Made by a program: the position numbers and the translations under genes. The notes under the pieces were generated by a model. That model did not search any database and had not been told where the DNA came from. It saw nothing but the letters and a program-made list of their open reading frames with translations. A stretch of 64,000 bases of DNA, taken from assembly GCF_036053395.1 (NCBI RefSeq), contig NZ_CP107942.1:4058501-4122500 (forward strand), given 5' to 3'. This DNA comes from Actinoplanes sp. NBC_00393. GTDB lineage: Bacteria > Actinomycetota > Actinomycetes > Mycobacteriales > Micromonosporaceae. Positions 17,353 through 25,170 of the stretch are shown here, one piece after another (position 1 is the stretch's first letter; every line of letters begins with the position of its first letter).

Positions 17353-17874
17353 TCACCAGCCGGTCAGGCCGATCGTCGCGGTGGCCGCCATGAGGCCGAG
17401 CGCCACCAGCAGGGTGATGATCGCGACGTTGGTGGCCCGGTACTTGCGGGTGGCCACATTGGCGTTCGACAGGACCTGGCCGGAGAGCGCGGCGAGCATC
17501 GCGGGCCGGTCAGCCAGAAGCACCGAGAACTCCCGGCCGAACGCCTCGGCGTCGTGACCGAACCGGTGTGCGATGGCGCTGTAGAACAGCAGGTTCTGGC
17601 CGGTCTCCCGCCGGAACAACCGGGGCCGCAGGGCGAGACCGGCGGCGGTCGCGGCGGTCACGATCGCGACCGCGGTGACCGACGCCAGGACCGCGAACAG
17701 CACGCCACCGGTCTTGTTCTGCGAGACCAGGCTGTAGAGCAGACCGCCGAGCACGCCGCACGACGCCAGGGTCGCGGCCGCCTTCGTCTCCGCGTGCTTG
17801 ACCAGATCGAACTGGAGTTGCAGGGCTCGCCAGGCGTCATCGGTCGCCGGAGGCGGCGGTTTGCGCGTCGCCAA
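17353..17874 (-). CDS. Pycsar-type transmembrane effector (PycTM/DUF5706-like)
   Basis: 173 residues from a TTG preceded by AGGAG (spacing 4); ATGs at 17907 and 17919 would give longer forms but lack a ribosome site. The layout is that of PycTM effectors: an N-terminal helix LQLQFDLVKHAETKAAATL (about 18-36) running into TM1 (34-50), TM2 (57-81), a soluble region with FYSAIAHRFGHDAEAFGREF, then the typical AALSGQVLSNANVATRKYR segment and TM3 (148-170). In Pycsar systems such proteins respond to cyclic pyrimidine nucleotides by disrupting the inner membrane. It precedes the cyclase-like gene on the same strand, supporting a cyclase/effector pair. Divergent from the Crp-family gene, whose start is only 44 nt away. 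Confidence 0.82.
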   Translation of the reverse strand: MATRKPPPPATDDAWRALQLQFDLVKHAETKAAATLASCGVLGGLLYSLVSQNKTGGVLFAVLASVTAVAIVTAATAAGLALRPRLFRRETGQNLLFYSAIAHRFGHDAEAFGREFSVLLADRPAMLAALSGQVLSNANVATRKYRATNVAIITLLVALGLMAATATIGLTGW

Positions 17875-17917
17875 TGGACTCCTCGGTCGAAGATGCTTCC
17901 CGGGCATGATGGTAGCC

Positions 17918-18628
17918 ATGGGGTCGAGAATCCCGTGGCCGTCATCCGATTGGGCGCCCGGCACCTTCCTGGGTGGCCTCACCCCGTCCGCCGCCGCTGA
18001 TCTGCTCAGCCGGTGCGCCCGGCGCCGCTACCCGACCGGGCAGGCCATCCTCCGCGAGGGCGCCCAAGGATCGCACGTCGTGGTGCTGGAGAGCGGCTTC
18101 GTCAAGGTGACCACCGCGGTCGAGGGTCAGGAGACCCTGCTCGGCATCCGGCTGCCCGGCGAACTGCTCGGCGAGATCGGCGCCCTGACCGGCAGCCCGC
18201 GCAGCGCGACCGTGACCGCCTGCGGCACCGTGCACGTGGGTGTCCTCGCCCGGGCCGGGTTCGAGGACTTCCTGAGCTGCCACCCCGGGGCCTCCACGCT
18301 GGTGATGGCCACCATCGCCGGCCAGTTGAGCTGGGCCAACCGCCGGCGCAGCGACTTCGCCGCCTTCCCCGCGCACGTCCGCCTGGCCCGCCTGCTGGTG
18401 GAGATCGCCCAGGTCTGCGGCCGGCCCCGCGCCGACGACAGCATCGAGATCGCCGTCCCGCTGAGTCAGCCGGAGCTGGCCGCCATGATCGCGATCGCGC
18501 GGGCCACGGTGCAGAAGGCCCTGCACGAGCTGCGCGCTCGCAAGCTGATCAGCACCGCCTACCGCCGGATCGTCATCCTCGACCCCCGGGGCCTGGCCGC
18601 CCTCACCGACCCGGATGATCAGAGGTGA
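17918..18628 (+). CDS. Crp/Fnr-family transcriptional regulator
   Basis: About 236 residues. An N-terminal cNMP-binding-type beta-barrel (residues 20-130: AILREGAQGSHVVVLESGFV, then LLGIRLPGELLGEIGAL as the phosphate-binding-cassette region). A dimer helix follows, then a C-terminal winged helix (SQPELAAMIAIARATVQKAL as the HTH). The cassette has GEIGAL without the Arg-Ser/Thr pair of cAMP-binding Crp, so the ligand is unclear. The ATG lies in the same CCATGG hexamer as a possible start of the divergent effector gene; no ribosome site is visible, so a leaderless mRNA is likely. Beside a nucleotide cyclase and its effector it could sense their product or control them (inference). Confidence 0.88.
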   Translation: MGSRIPWPSSDWAPGTFLGGLTPSAAADLLSRCARRRYPTGQAILREGAQGSHVVVLESGFVKVTTAVEGQETLLGIRLPGELLGEIGALTGSPRSATVTACGTVHVGVLARAGFEDFLSCHPGASTLVMATIAGQLSWANRRRSDFAAFPAHVRLARLLVEIAQVCGRPRADDSIEIAVPLSQPELAAMIAIARATVQKALHELRARKLISTAYRRIVILDPRGLAALTDPDDQR

Positions 18629-18655
18629 CCGCCGGATCGTCGAAGGGACCGCCGC

Positions 18656-19663
18656 ATGAGCGTCGTCATCACCCAGGTCACCGGGCATCTCGGGCACCTG
18701 GTGCTGAACCGGCCGGCCGCCATCAACGCGCTCACCCCGGAGATGGTCGCGATCATGCGGCAGGCGCTGGCCGAGTGGGCGACCTCCCCTCAGGTACGGA
18801 CCGTGCTGATCAGCGGGGCCGGTGAGCGCGGCCTGTGCGCGGGCGGCGACATCCGGGCCATTCACGCGGACGCGGTCTCCGGCGGCACCGGGACACTGGA
18901 CTTCTGGGCTGATGAGTACCGGTTGAACGCGAGCATCGCGGCGTACCCCAAACCGGTCGTCGCCCTGATGGACGGCCTGGTGATGGGCGGCGGCATCGGC
19001 ATCTCCGCGCACGCGCCGGTGCGGGTGGTGACCGAACGGTCCCGGCTGGCCATGCCCGAGGTCGGCATCGGCATGCATCCGGACGTCGGCGGATCCTGGC
19101 TGCTCTCGCACGCCCCCGGCGAGCTGGGCACCCACCTGGCGCTGACCGGGTCGCCGGTCGGCGCCGCGGACGGCATCGCCGCCGGGCTGGCCGACCACTA
19201 CGTGCCGGCTGCGCTTCTGCCGGCGCTGACCGACCGCCTGGCCACCCTCCCGGCCGAGGAGGCGGTCGCCGCTGTCGCCGAGACCGCGCCGCCGGGCGAG
19301 TTCGCCACGGCGCGGGCCTGGATCGACGAGTGCTACACCGGCGACTCGGTCAGCGCCATCATCGACCGCCTGGCCCGGCACGCCGAGCCCGGCGCGCAGG
19401 CCGCCGCCAAGGAGATCGCCACCCGCTCGCCCACCGCGTTGACCATCACCCTGCGATCGGTACGCACCGCGGCCGCCCTGCCCGACCTGAACGCCGCCCT
19501 CGAACAGGAGTACCGCCTGTCGGCGGCGATGCTGCGGCTGCCCGACCTGGCCGAAGGCATCCGGGCCCAGATCATCGACAAGGACCGCCGCCCCCGCTGG
19601 AACCCGGCCACCCTCGCCGACGTGCCCGCCGGCCTGATCGACGCCTGCTTCGCGAAATCCTGA
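18656..19663 (+). CDS. Enoyl-CoA hydratase/isomerase family, 3-hydroxyisobutyryl-CoA hydrolase-like
   Basis: 335 residues of the crotonase fold with both oxyanion-hole segments: GLCAGGDIRAIH (about 62-73) and GLVMGGGIGISAHAPVRVVTE (about 102-122). The PEVGIGMHPDVGGSWLL stretch and ~335-residue length with a long C-terminal extension (DLAEGIRAQIIDKDRRPRWNP) are characteristic of the 3-hydroxyisobutyryl-CoA hydrolase subgroup, which acts in valine degradation. The RIxKD/PxW signature near the end supports this over plain enoyl-CoA hydratase. It starts 27 nt after the Crp-family gene on the same strand and may be co-transcribed. Confidence 0.88.
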   Translation: MSVVITQVTGHLGHLVLNRPAAINALTPEMVAIMRQALAEWATSPQVRTVLISGAGERGLCAGGDIRAIHADAVSGGTGTLDFWADEYRLNASIAAYPKPVVALMDGLVMGGGIGISAHAPVRVVTERSRLAMPEVGIGMHPDVGGSWLLSHAPGELGTHLALTGSPVGAADGIAAGLADHYVPAALLPALTDRLATLPAEEAVAAVAETAPPGEFATARAWIDECYTGDSVSAIIDRLARHAEPGAQAAAKEIATRSPTALTITLRSVRTAAALPDLNAALEQEYRLSAAMLRLPDLAEGIRAQIIDKDRRPRWNPATLADVPAGLIDACFAKS

Positions 19664-19708
19664 CGCCGACCATGCAACCGGGCACCGTCCTGCGGTGTGT
19701 GTAGAGGT

Positions 19709-20209
19709 ATGACCGAGGACTTCGATTCGTTCTACTCGGCCACGGCACGGCGGGTGTTGCTGCACGTGTACGCCGTCTGCGGTGATCTGGGCGATGCCCA
19801 GGACATCACCCAGGAGGCGTACGCGCGCGCCTGGCAACGGTGGTCGAAGGTCTCCGCCTACGACGACCCGGAGCAGTGGGTGCGTACCGTGGCGTGGCGG
19901 CTGGCCGCCAACCGGTGGCGTGGCTTTCGCCGCTGGATGTCGGCGCGGTCCCGTCTCGGCCGTCCGGACGTCGTGGCCAGCCCGTCACCGGACCGGGTCG
20001 CCGTCCTCGCCGCCCTGCAGGAGCTGCCGGACGCGCAGCGGCGCACCGTGGTGGCGCACTACCTGCTGGACATGTCGGTGGACGAGATCGCCGCCAGTAC
20101 CGGCACCCCCGCCGGGACGGTCAAGGCCCGGCTCTCGCGGGCGCGCACCGCCCTCGCCACCCTGCTCGACGACTCTCCGGAGGTGCCCGATGTCGCAGTC
20201 CGTTCGTGA
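19709..20209 (+). CDS. ECF sigma factor, SigE-type subfamily
   Basis: 166 residues. Region 2 is DAQDITQEAYARAWQRW followed by DDPEQWVRTVAWRLAANRWR; region 4 is LPDAQRRTVVAHYLLDMSVDEIAASTG with TPAGTVKARLSRARTAL as the -35-recognition helix. This matches the small actinobacterial SigE family. The ATG at 19709 follows AGAGG with almost no spacing; GTG at 19697 is the alternative. Its 3' end overlaps the next gene by 20 nt, so the downstream membrane protein is its probable anti-sigma or target partner. Confidence 0.9.
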   Translation: MTEDFDSFYSATARRVLLHVYAVCGDLGDAQDITQEAYARAWQRWSKVSAYDDPEQWVRTVAWRLAANRWRGFRRWMSARSRLGRPDVVASPSPDRVAVLAALQELPDAQRRTVVAHYLLDMSVDEIAASTGTPAGTVKARLSRARTALATLLDDSPEVPDVAVRS

Positions 20210-20837
20210 GGCGATCCTCGATCTGCAGGCCGACGTCGAGCAGGTGCGCCTGGCACCGGCCGAGGCCGTCCGGCGCCGCGGACAGCAGCGCCGCCGTCGC
20301 CGGTACGCGTTCGCCGGCACGTCGCTGGCCCTCGTGGCGGGCGTGGCCGGCTTCGCGCTGACCATCGCAACGCCCGGCAGCGTGCCCTCGGCCACTACGG
20401 ACGCCGCGACCGGAGGTGACCCGCACTGCGGCACCGTGCCGGTGAACCTGGAGATGCCGGACGGACCGGAGACCGTCGCGCTCCGCATCTTCAACGGCAC
20501 CACCCAGGCCGGCGTGGACGAACAGGTGACGCAGAGCCTGCGCGAGCGCTCCTTCGCTCAAGCTCGCAGCGCGGGCACCGCTGCCGCCGTGCCCGGCCCC
20601 GAGATCGCCGTTCTTCGGTACGGGCCCCGCGCGGTCGGTCCGGCCGGGCTCCTGGCGGCGTACTTCCCCGGGCCGGTCGCCGAACAGTTCGACCCGGCTC
20701 GCGAGGACAGCGCCGTCGACGTGATCGTCGGTCCCGGATTCCGCCGGCTGGCGGCGAGCACCGAGGTCAACCAGGCCCTGGTGCAGGCCGGCCCGGCGAC
20801 CGTGCCCGAGCAGTGCCTGCCCCGCACCGGCAACTAG
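20190..20837 (+). CDS. Membrane protein with LytR_C-like domain, partner of the sigma factor
   Basis: 215 residues; ATG with CCGGAGG six bases upstream, overlapping the sigma gene. The N-terminal ~45 residues are cytosolic and Arg-rich (RRRGQQRRRRRYAFAG), followed by one TM (about 47-66, SLALVAGVAGFALTIA). The outside portion (about 90-210) begins VALRIFNGTTQAGVDEQVTQ and contains EIAVLRYGP and DSAVDVIVGPGFRRL, which is the LytR/CpsA C-terminal (LytR_C) pattern. No zinc anti-sigma motif (HxxxCxxC) is visible, so if it restrains the sigma factor it does so by another mechanism. Likely senses or modifies the cell envelope. Confidence 0.75.
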   Translation: MSQSVREAILDLQADVEQVRLAPAEAVRRRGQQRRRRRYAFAGTSLALVAGVAGFALTIATPGSVPSATTDAATGGDPHCGTVPVNLEMPDGPETVALRIFNGTTQAGVDEQVTQSLRERSFAQARSAGTAAAVPGPEIAVLRYGPRAVGPAGLLAAYFPGPVAEQFDPAREDSAVDVIVGPGFRRLAASTEVNQALVQAGPATVPEQCLPRTGN

Positions 20838-20899
20838 ACGGCCGCCGCGCCGCCGCCGGACCCGAAGCGGCCGGCGGCGGCGGGTGCAGGCTCGATCCG

Positions 20900-21871
20900 T
20901 CAGATCGTCAGGTCGAGCGTGCGGACACCGGAGGCCGGCACCCGTACCCGCGCCCCGTTCTGCCACGAGCCGGACCGGCTCTCCTCGCCGACCCGCACAT
21001 ACCAACTGATCCGGACCTGCTGCGGGCCGGCGAGCCGCATCTCGTACGCCGGATCTCCGGCCTCGGTGGAGTCCGCCACGCCGATCGGGTCGCCGGTCGT
21101 CGCGTTCACCGCGGTGATCCGCCAGAAATCGGCCTCCGCGCCGTCGCGCAAAGTCACCGCGCCACGCAGCACGCTGCCCCGTGTCAGCGTGTTGTCGTAC
21201 CGGGTGTCCTGGCCCGCCTCGACCTGGATCTTCTCGGCCCGGAACCGGTTGCCCACGCCACCCGACCACTGCCGCGCCAGGTCGCCGGTGGTGAAGGAGA
21301 GCGGCCACGCGTACGGCCCGAGGTGGTCGAGTGTGTACCGGCCCTGTACATCGGCGTCCACCGAGCCCCGTGACGGGCCCACCCCGAAGTCCCAGGCGGT
21401 GATTGCGACGTTCGCCCAGCGCGTCGGCGCGCCGTCAGGGTCGCGCACCACGCCGCTGATCGAGCCGGGCGGGTTGAGCCGTACGGTCGGCGCCTGGACC
21501 GTCCGGCCGGCCCGAACCCGGATTTTGGCCGCTTCCTGCTGGTCGCCGGTGCCGCCGCGAGGACCGGCCCACTGGTAGCCGTAGCCCTCCGGCGTGAAGA
21601 CGAAGATCTGGTAGGTGCCGGCCGGAACCGCGCTGATGGTGACCCGGCCCTGCTCGTCGGAGTCGTCCCCGCAGTGGTCCGGCAGGCCGCCCCGCCCCGG
21701 GACCACCAGCGCGATGCACGCCCCGGCGACCGGCTGACCGGTGGCGCTGTCGACGACGGTCGCGCTGACCCGCCCTCCCGGCCCCGCCTGCGCCGGCGCG
21801 GCGATGCCCGCGCAGGCCAGCGAGGCGGCCGCGAGGACGGCGCCCGCGCGTACCGAAGATCGATGTTTCAT
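20900..21871 (-). CDS. Secreted protein with carboxypeptidase-regulatory-like repeats
   Basis: 323 residues. Signal peptide with RAGAVLAAASLACAGIAAPAQA (cleavage near residue 29). The mature part holds beta-sandwich domains of the carboxypeptidase regulatory-like type: GRVSATVVDSATGQPVAGA with DEQGRVTISAVPAGTYQIFV, then GSISGVVRDPDGAPTRWANV with DVQGRYTLDHLG. A third divergent module runs to the C-terminus. Two Cys (CIALV..., HCGDDSD) could form a disulfide. Purine-rich GGGGGAAA precedes the ATG. Exported, perhaps cell-surface; no catalytic residues seen. Confidence 0.8.
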   Translation of the reverse strand: MKHRSSVRAGAVLAAASLACAGIAAPAQAGPGGRVSATVVDSATGQPVAGACIALVVPGRGGLPDHCGDDSDEQGRVTISAVPAGTYQIFVFTPEGYGYQWAGPRGGTGDQQEAAKIRVRAGRTVQAPTVRLNPPGSISGVVRDPDGAPTRWANVAITAWDFGVGPSRGSVDADVQGRYTLDHLGPYAWPLSFTTGDLARQWSGGVGNRFRAEKIQVEAGQDTRYDNTLTRGSVLRGAVTLRDGAEADFWRITAVNATTGDPIGVADSTEAGDPAYEMRLAGPQQVRISWYVRVGEESRSGSWQNGARVRVPASGVRTLDLTI

Positions 21872-22077
21872 GTTTCCCCCGTTTTGGTGATCGTCGCCGC
21901 TCCCCGAACGGCGAACGTTGCCGTCGAGTGTTGGACGCCGATCCGCGGCGACGGCGGAGTTCGGACGAATTCGGACGCCGGAGAACTGTTGGCTTCACGT
22001 CACCGACCTCGAACGCATCGAGGGTGGGCGATGCGGTCGGCCAGGTGCGCGCCCACCTGGGCTGAGTCCGGCATACG

Positions 22078-22707
22078 ATGCGTGCTGTGGCGACCCGCAA
22101 ATACGACCAGGTGGTTCGCGCGGAAGCCGCCCAGGAGACGCGGCGGCGCATTCTCGAGGCGGTCGGGCAGCGCCTGCGCGAAGTGCCGACCGAGCAGCCG
22201 AGCCTCGACCAGGTGGCCCGGCTGGCGAAGGTGTCCCGCTCGACCATCTACGCGGATTTCGGCTCGCGGGCCGGTCTGTTCGACGCCTTCGTGGTCGACC
22301 TCTGGGAGCGCACCGGCCTCGGTGAGCTCAGCCGGGCCGTCGCGTCGGACGACGCCCGGCAGCGCCTGCGGGAGAGTATCGCCGCCGCGAGCCGGATGAA
22401 GGCGCAGGACCTCGCGATCTACCGGGTGCTGCACGCCATGGACCGTCTCGATCCCGAGTCGGCCGGCGGCGCAGTGCAGCACATGGAGAAGGACCGGCGG
22501 GCGGGTGTGGAGGACCTCGCCGCACACCTGGGAGAGCAGGGTGTGCTGCGCGAGGACCTCACCGTCGAGCAGGCCGCCGACGCGCTGTGGGTGCTGACCA
22601 GCTTCGAGAGCCTCGACCTGCTGGTCACCGGCCGGGGTCTCACGGTCGACGAGGCGATCGGGACGCTGACGACGACGGCCGAGCGCAGCATCTGCCGCCC
22701 GGCCTGA
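22078..22707 (+). CDS. TetR-family transcriptional regulator
   Basis: 209 residues. The HTH is TRRRILEAVGQRLREVP then LDQVARLAKVSRSTIYADFGSRAGLF, a clear TetR_N domain (residues about 18-66). The ligand domain is not assignable. It is divergent from the secreted beta-sandwich gene (206-nt gap) and convergent with the cupin gene (4-nt gap), so its target could be itself or the secreted protein. ATG start; no strong ribosome site. Confidence 0.9.
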   Translation: MRAVATRKYDQVVRAEAAQETRRRILEAVGQRLREVPTEQPSLDQVARLAKVSRSTIYADFGSRAGLFDAFVVDLWERTGLGELSRAVASDDARQRLRESIAAASRMKAQDLAIYRVLHAMDRLDPESAGGAVQHMEKDRRAGVEDLAAHLGEQGVLREDLTVEQAADALWVLTSFESLDLLVTGRGLTVDEAIGTLTTTAERSICRPA

Positions 22708-22711
22708 ACCC

Positions 22712-23209
22712 TCAGGACACTTTCAGTCCGAAGCGGCGTACGACGTCGGCGAGCCAGGGTGTGTCGACGAACTGGAGCCCGTGCTCGGCCGCGAGGGCCG
22801 CACCGCGCTCCGGGTCCGGGTCATCGGCCTCCAGCATGTCGGCGACGGCACGGAAGAACAGTTCGAACCCGGCGGGGCTGATCACCTCGATCATGCGGGC
22901 CGGCTCGGCGCCGGCGTTCCACATGGCGTGGGCCTCCCCGCGCGGCTTGGTGATGTAGCCGCCCGCTCCGAGGACAGCCTCCTTGTCACCGGAACGGAAG
23001 CCGATCCGGCCGCTGGTCACGATCGAGTACTCGTCCTCCAGGGTGTGGATGTGGGGCGGCACGAGGGCCCCGGGCGGGAACTCGTGCTCGACGATCGCCA
23101 GGGCGCCGCCGGTGTCGGCGCCCCACAGCTTGAAGTCCACGGTGATGGCGCCGAGGTCGGCCAGGCGACCCCCGCCCGGCTCCACGACCCGCACAGCCGG
23201 ACGCGTCAT
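22712..23209 (-). CDS. Cupin-domain protein
   Basis: 165 residues. The first cupin motif is PPHIHTLEDEYSIVTSGRIGF (HxH...E...G form, about 51-72) and the second is PRGEAHAMWNAG with the metal His. A single-domain cupin of the type often annotated as dioxygenase- or quercetinase-like; no substrate can be named. The ATG has GGAGG six bases upstream and overlaps the stop of the DUF418 gene by 4 nt, so it is the last gene of the GNAT/DUF418/cupin operon. Confidence 0.85.
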   Translation of the reverse strand: MTRPAVRVVEPGGGRLADLGAITVDFKLWGADTGGALAIVEHEFPPGALVPPHIHTLEDEYSIVTSGRIGFRSGDKEAVLGAGGYITKPRGEAHAMWNAGAEPARMIEVISPAGFELFFRAVADMLEADDPDPERGAALAAEHGLQFVDTPWLADVVRRFGLKVS

Positions 23210-24378
23210 GACCTGCCTCCGTACGTCATCCAGCGCAAACCGCGCTCGACCGGCCCGGTTCCGAACCGGCCCAGCCACCAACGGCTCACGATCAGCTGCA
23301 ACACGAACAGCGCCACCGACAGGCAGACACCGGTCGCGGCTCCGACCCGGCCGAACAGTCCACCGCCGTACGCGTAGAAGACGGTACTGAAGACCATCGA
23401 CTGAAGCAGGTAGTTGCTCAGGGCCAGACGCCCGGCGGACTCCAGCCACGGCCAGGGGCCGCGCTCGTACAGGAGAACGCCGCCGGCCGCGATACCGACG
23501 GTGAGCACCGGAGCCGCGAGCGACATGAGCAGCACCTGCCCGGCGAGGATCACGAAGAAGCCGCCGGAGCTCTGCACCACCACGACCAGGATGTTGAGTG
23601 GCAGTCCCACCCCGAGGCCGACCTTGGCGAGCCACGTCAGCCGGGTCCGGTGTGCGGCCACGTCGGCGAACAGGCTGACCCGGGCGGCGTACATCCCCAG
23701 CAGCATCATCGCCAGGACCACCAGCGAGAACGCGAGCCCGAAGAGCAGCCCGCCGGGCGTGGCGGCACGCTCCTGGACCAGGTCGAGGTAGCCGCCGGAG
23801 CGGTAGAGCGCGGTGAGCCGGGCGGCCTCGGCGGCGTCGGCGGAGGCGGCCGCCCGTTCCACCTCAGCCAGGGCGGAGGACCTGGCCGCACCGAGGAGCA
23901 GCGCGCCGGCAGTCGCCACCGTGGCCAGGATGCCGAGTGCCCACGCCAGCAGGATGCGCGGGGAACGGTTGGCAAAAGCGAGCAGGACCAGACCGACCAT
24001 CGCGTACGTGGTGAGGATGTCACCGAACCACACGAACACCAGATGGGCCGCGCCGATAAGACCAAGAGCGGCAAGGCGCCGGAGGTACGTCGTACGCCTC
24101 GGACGGGTGAACTGGACCGCGACGCCGAACCCGAACAGCAGCGAGAACAGCCCGATGAACTTGCCCTCGGCGAGCACCTTGATCAGCACGGCGAAGGCCG
24201 CGTCCCACGGCCGGTCGATCGTGGTGGGAGCGAGGTGCTCGATGGACGGCGCGGTCTTGTACAGAGTCATGTTGACCAGCAGGATTCCCAGCAGGGCGAG
24301 CCCGCGCAGCCCGTCCACAACGGGCAGGCGCGCAGCGCTCGGCGGGGCGACACGCTGTCGCACGATCGATGATGTCAA
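23206..24378 (-). CDS. DUF418-family membrane protein
   Basis: About 390 residues with ten or so hydrophobic segments and the family opening RLPVVDGLRGLALLGILLVNM (about residues 17-37); the C-terminus RWWLGRFGTGPVERGLRWMTYG is also typical of DUF418. Integral cytoplasmic-membrane protein of unknown function. The TTG start at 24378 has AGGAG seven bases upstream and overlaps the GNAT stop by 4 nt (TTGA); an in-frame GTG at 24417 would overlap further. Confidence 0.88.
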   Translation of the reverse strand: MTSSIVRQRVAPPSAARLPVVDGLRGLALLGILLVNMTLYKTAPSIEHLAPTTIDRPWDAAFAVLIKVLAEGKFIGLFSLLFGFGVAVQFTRPRRTTYLRRLAALGLIGAAHLVFVWFGDILTTYAMVGLVLLAFANRSPRILLAWALGILATVATAGALLLGAARSSALAEVERAAASADAAEAARLTALYRSGGYLDLVQERAATPGGLLFGLAFSLVVLAMMLLGMYAARVSLFADVAAHRTRLTWLAKVGLGVGLPLNILVVVVQSSGGFFVILAGQVLLMSLAAPVLTVGIAAGGVLLYERGPWPWLESAGRLALSNYLLQSMVFSTVFYAYGGGLFGRVGAATGVCLSVALFVLQLIVSRWWLGRFGTGPVERGLRWMTYGGRS

Positions 24379-24884
24379 CGGTGTACTCCTCGTCGGTGAA
24401 GCAGCGGCCGATGCCACCGCCAGATCTGGCCCAGCGCGGCGTCCGGAAGCGTCGCGGTCCGGCGGAAGCCGCTGCGCTCGAGAACGCGCGTGGAGGCGCT
24501 CGGCTCCGCCCTGGTGTGGGCGACGGCATGGTCGGCACCGGCGCCGGCCGCGGCGCGCAGCCAGTGGGTGGTCGCCCGGGTGGCGTGGCCGCGGCCGCGG
24601 TGGTCCGGCGCCACGCTGTAGCCGATCTCGACGCCGCCGCCGGACGGCTCGCCTTTGAAGCCGCCGATGCCGACCAGCGTCGCGATGTCCGGGTCGATGA
24701 CCAGGTGACTCCCCCAGTGCGGCGGGGACCCGGACTCGAGGGCGGCCACCATCCGGTCGAGTGCTCCCGGGAAGTCCAGGTAGCGCTCGGCCACGGCGAG
24801 TCCGGTGGCCGAGGCGAAGCCGGGGCCGTCGTCCCGGAGCAGACGGGCCTCCGGCAGGGTGAGCGGTCGTACCAGGGTTCTCAA
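24375..24884 (-). CDS. GNAT-family N-acetyltransferase
   Basis: About 169 residues. The acetyl-CoA loop is EIGYSVAPDHRGRGHATRATTHW (motif A, R/Q-x-x-G-x-G/A: RGRGHA), preceded by GIGGFKGEPSGG (beta4) and followed by HTRAEPSASTRVLERSGF (motif B). Substrate unknown. The TTG start used here has GAGG eight bases upstream; the frame continues open upstream into non-coding sequence. First gene of the operon with the DUF418 and cupin genes. Confidence 0.85.
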   Translation of the reverse strand: MRTLVRPLTLPEARLLRDDGPGFASATGLAVAERYLDFPGALDRMVAALESGSPPHWGSHLVIDPDIATLVGIGGFKGEPSGGGVEIGYSVAPDHRGRGHATRATTHWLRAAAGAGADHAVAHTRAEPSASTRVLERSGFRRTATLPDAALGQIWRWHRPLLHRRGVHR

Positions 24885-25170
24885 CTCGTCAACCTCATTT
24901 TCGCAGTACAACCTGTGCGGTGAAGTCAGGCTCGCTTTGATCGGACAGGTTGTCAAGCGAAAAACCGGCGGACCGGCCCGGCCGCGTTTACGCCGCCTTT
25001 TCGGCATATTTCTAATGCCGTCCCGGCGGCCACCCGAACGGGTTGCGGAAAGACAGATCAAAGCGCGTCCCTTGACCCCGAACCGGCTCGGGCGTATCAA
25101 AGGGCTTTGCGACGAGCGCACTCACCGTGAATACGATCTTTCGGCTCGGCGGCTCCAGAAAGGAGCAATC

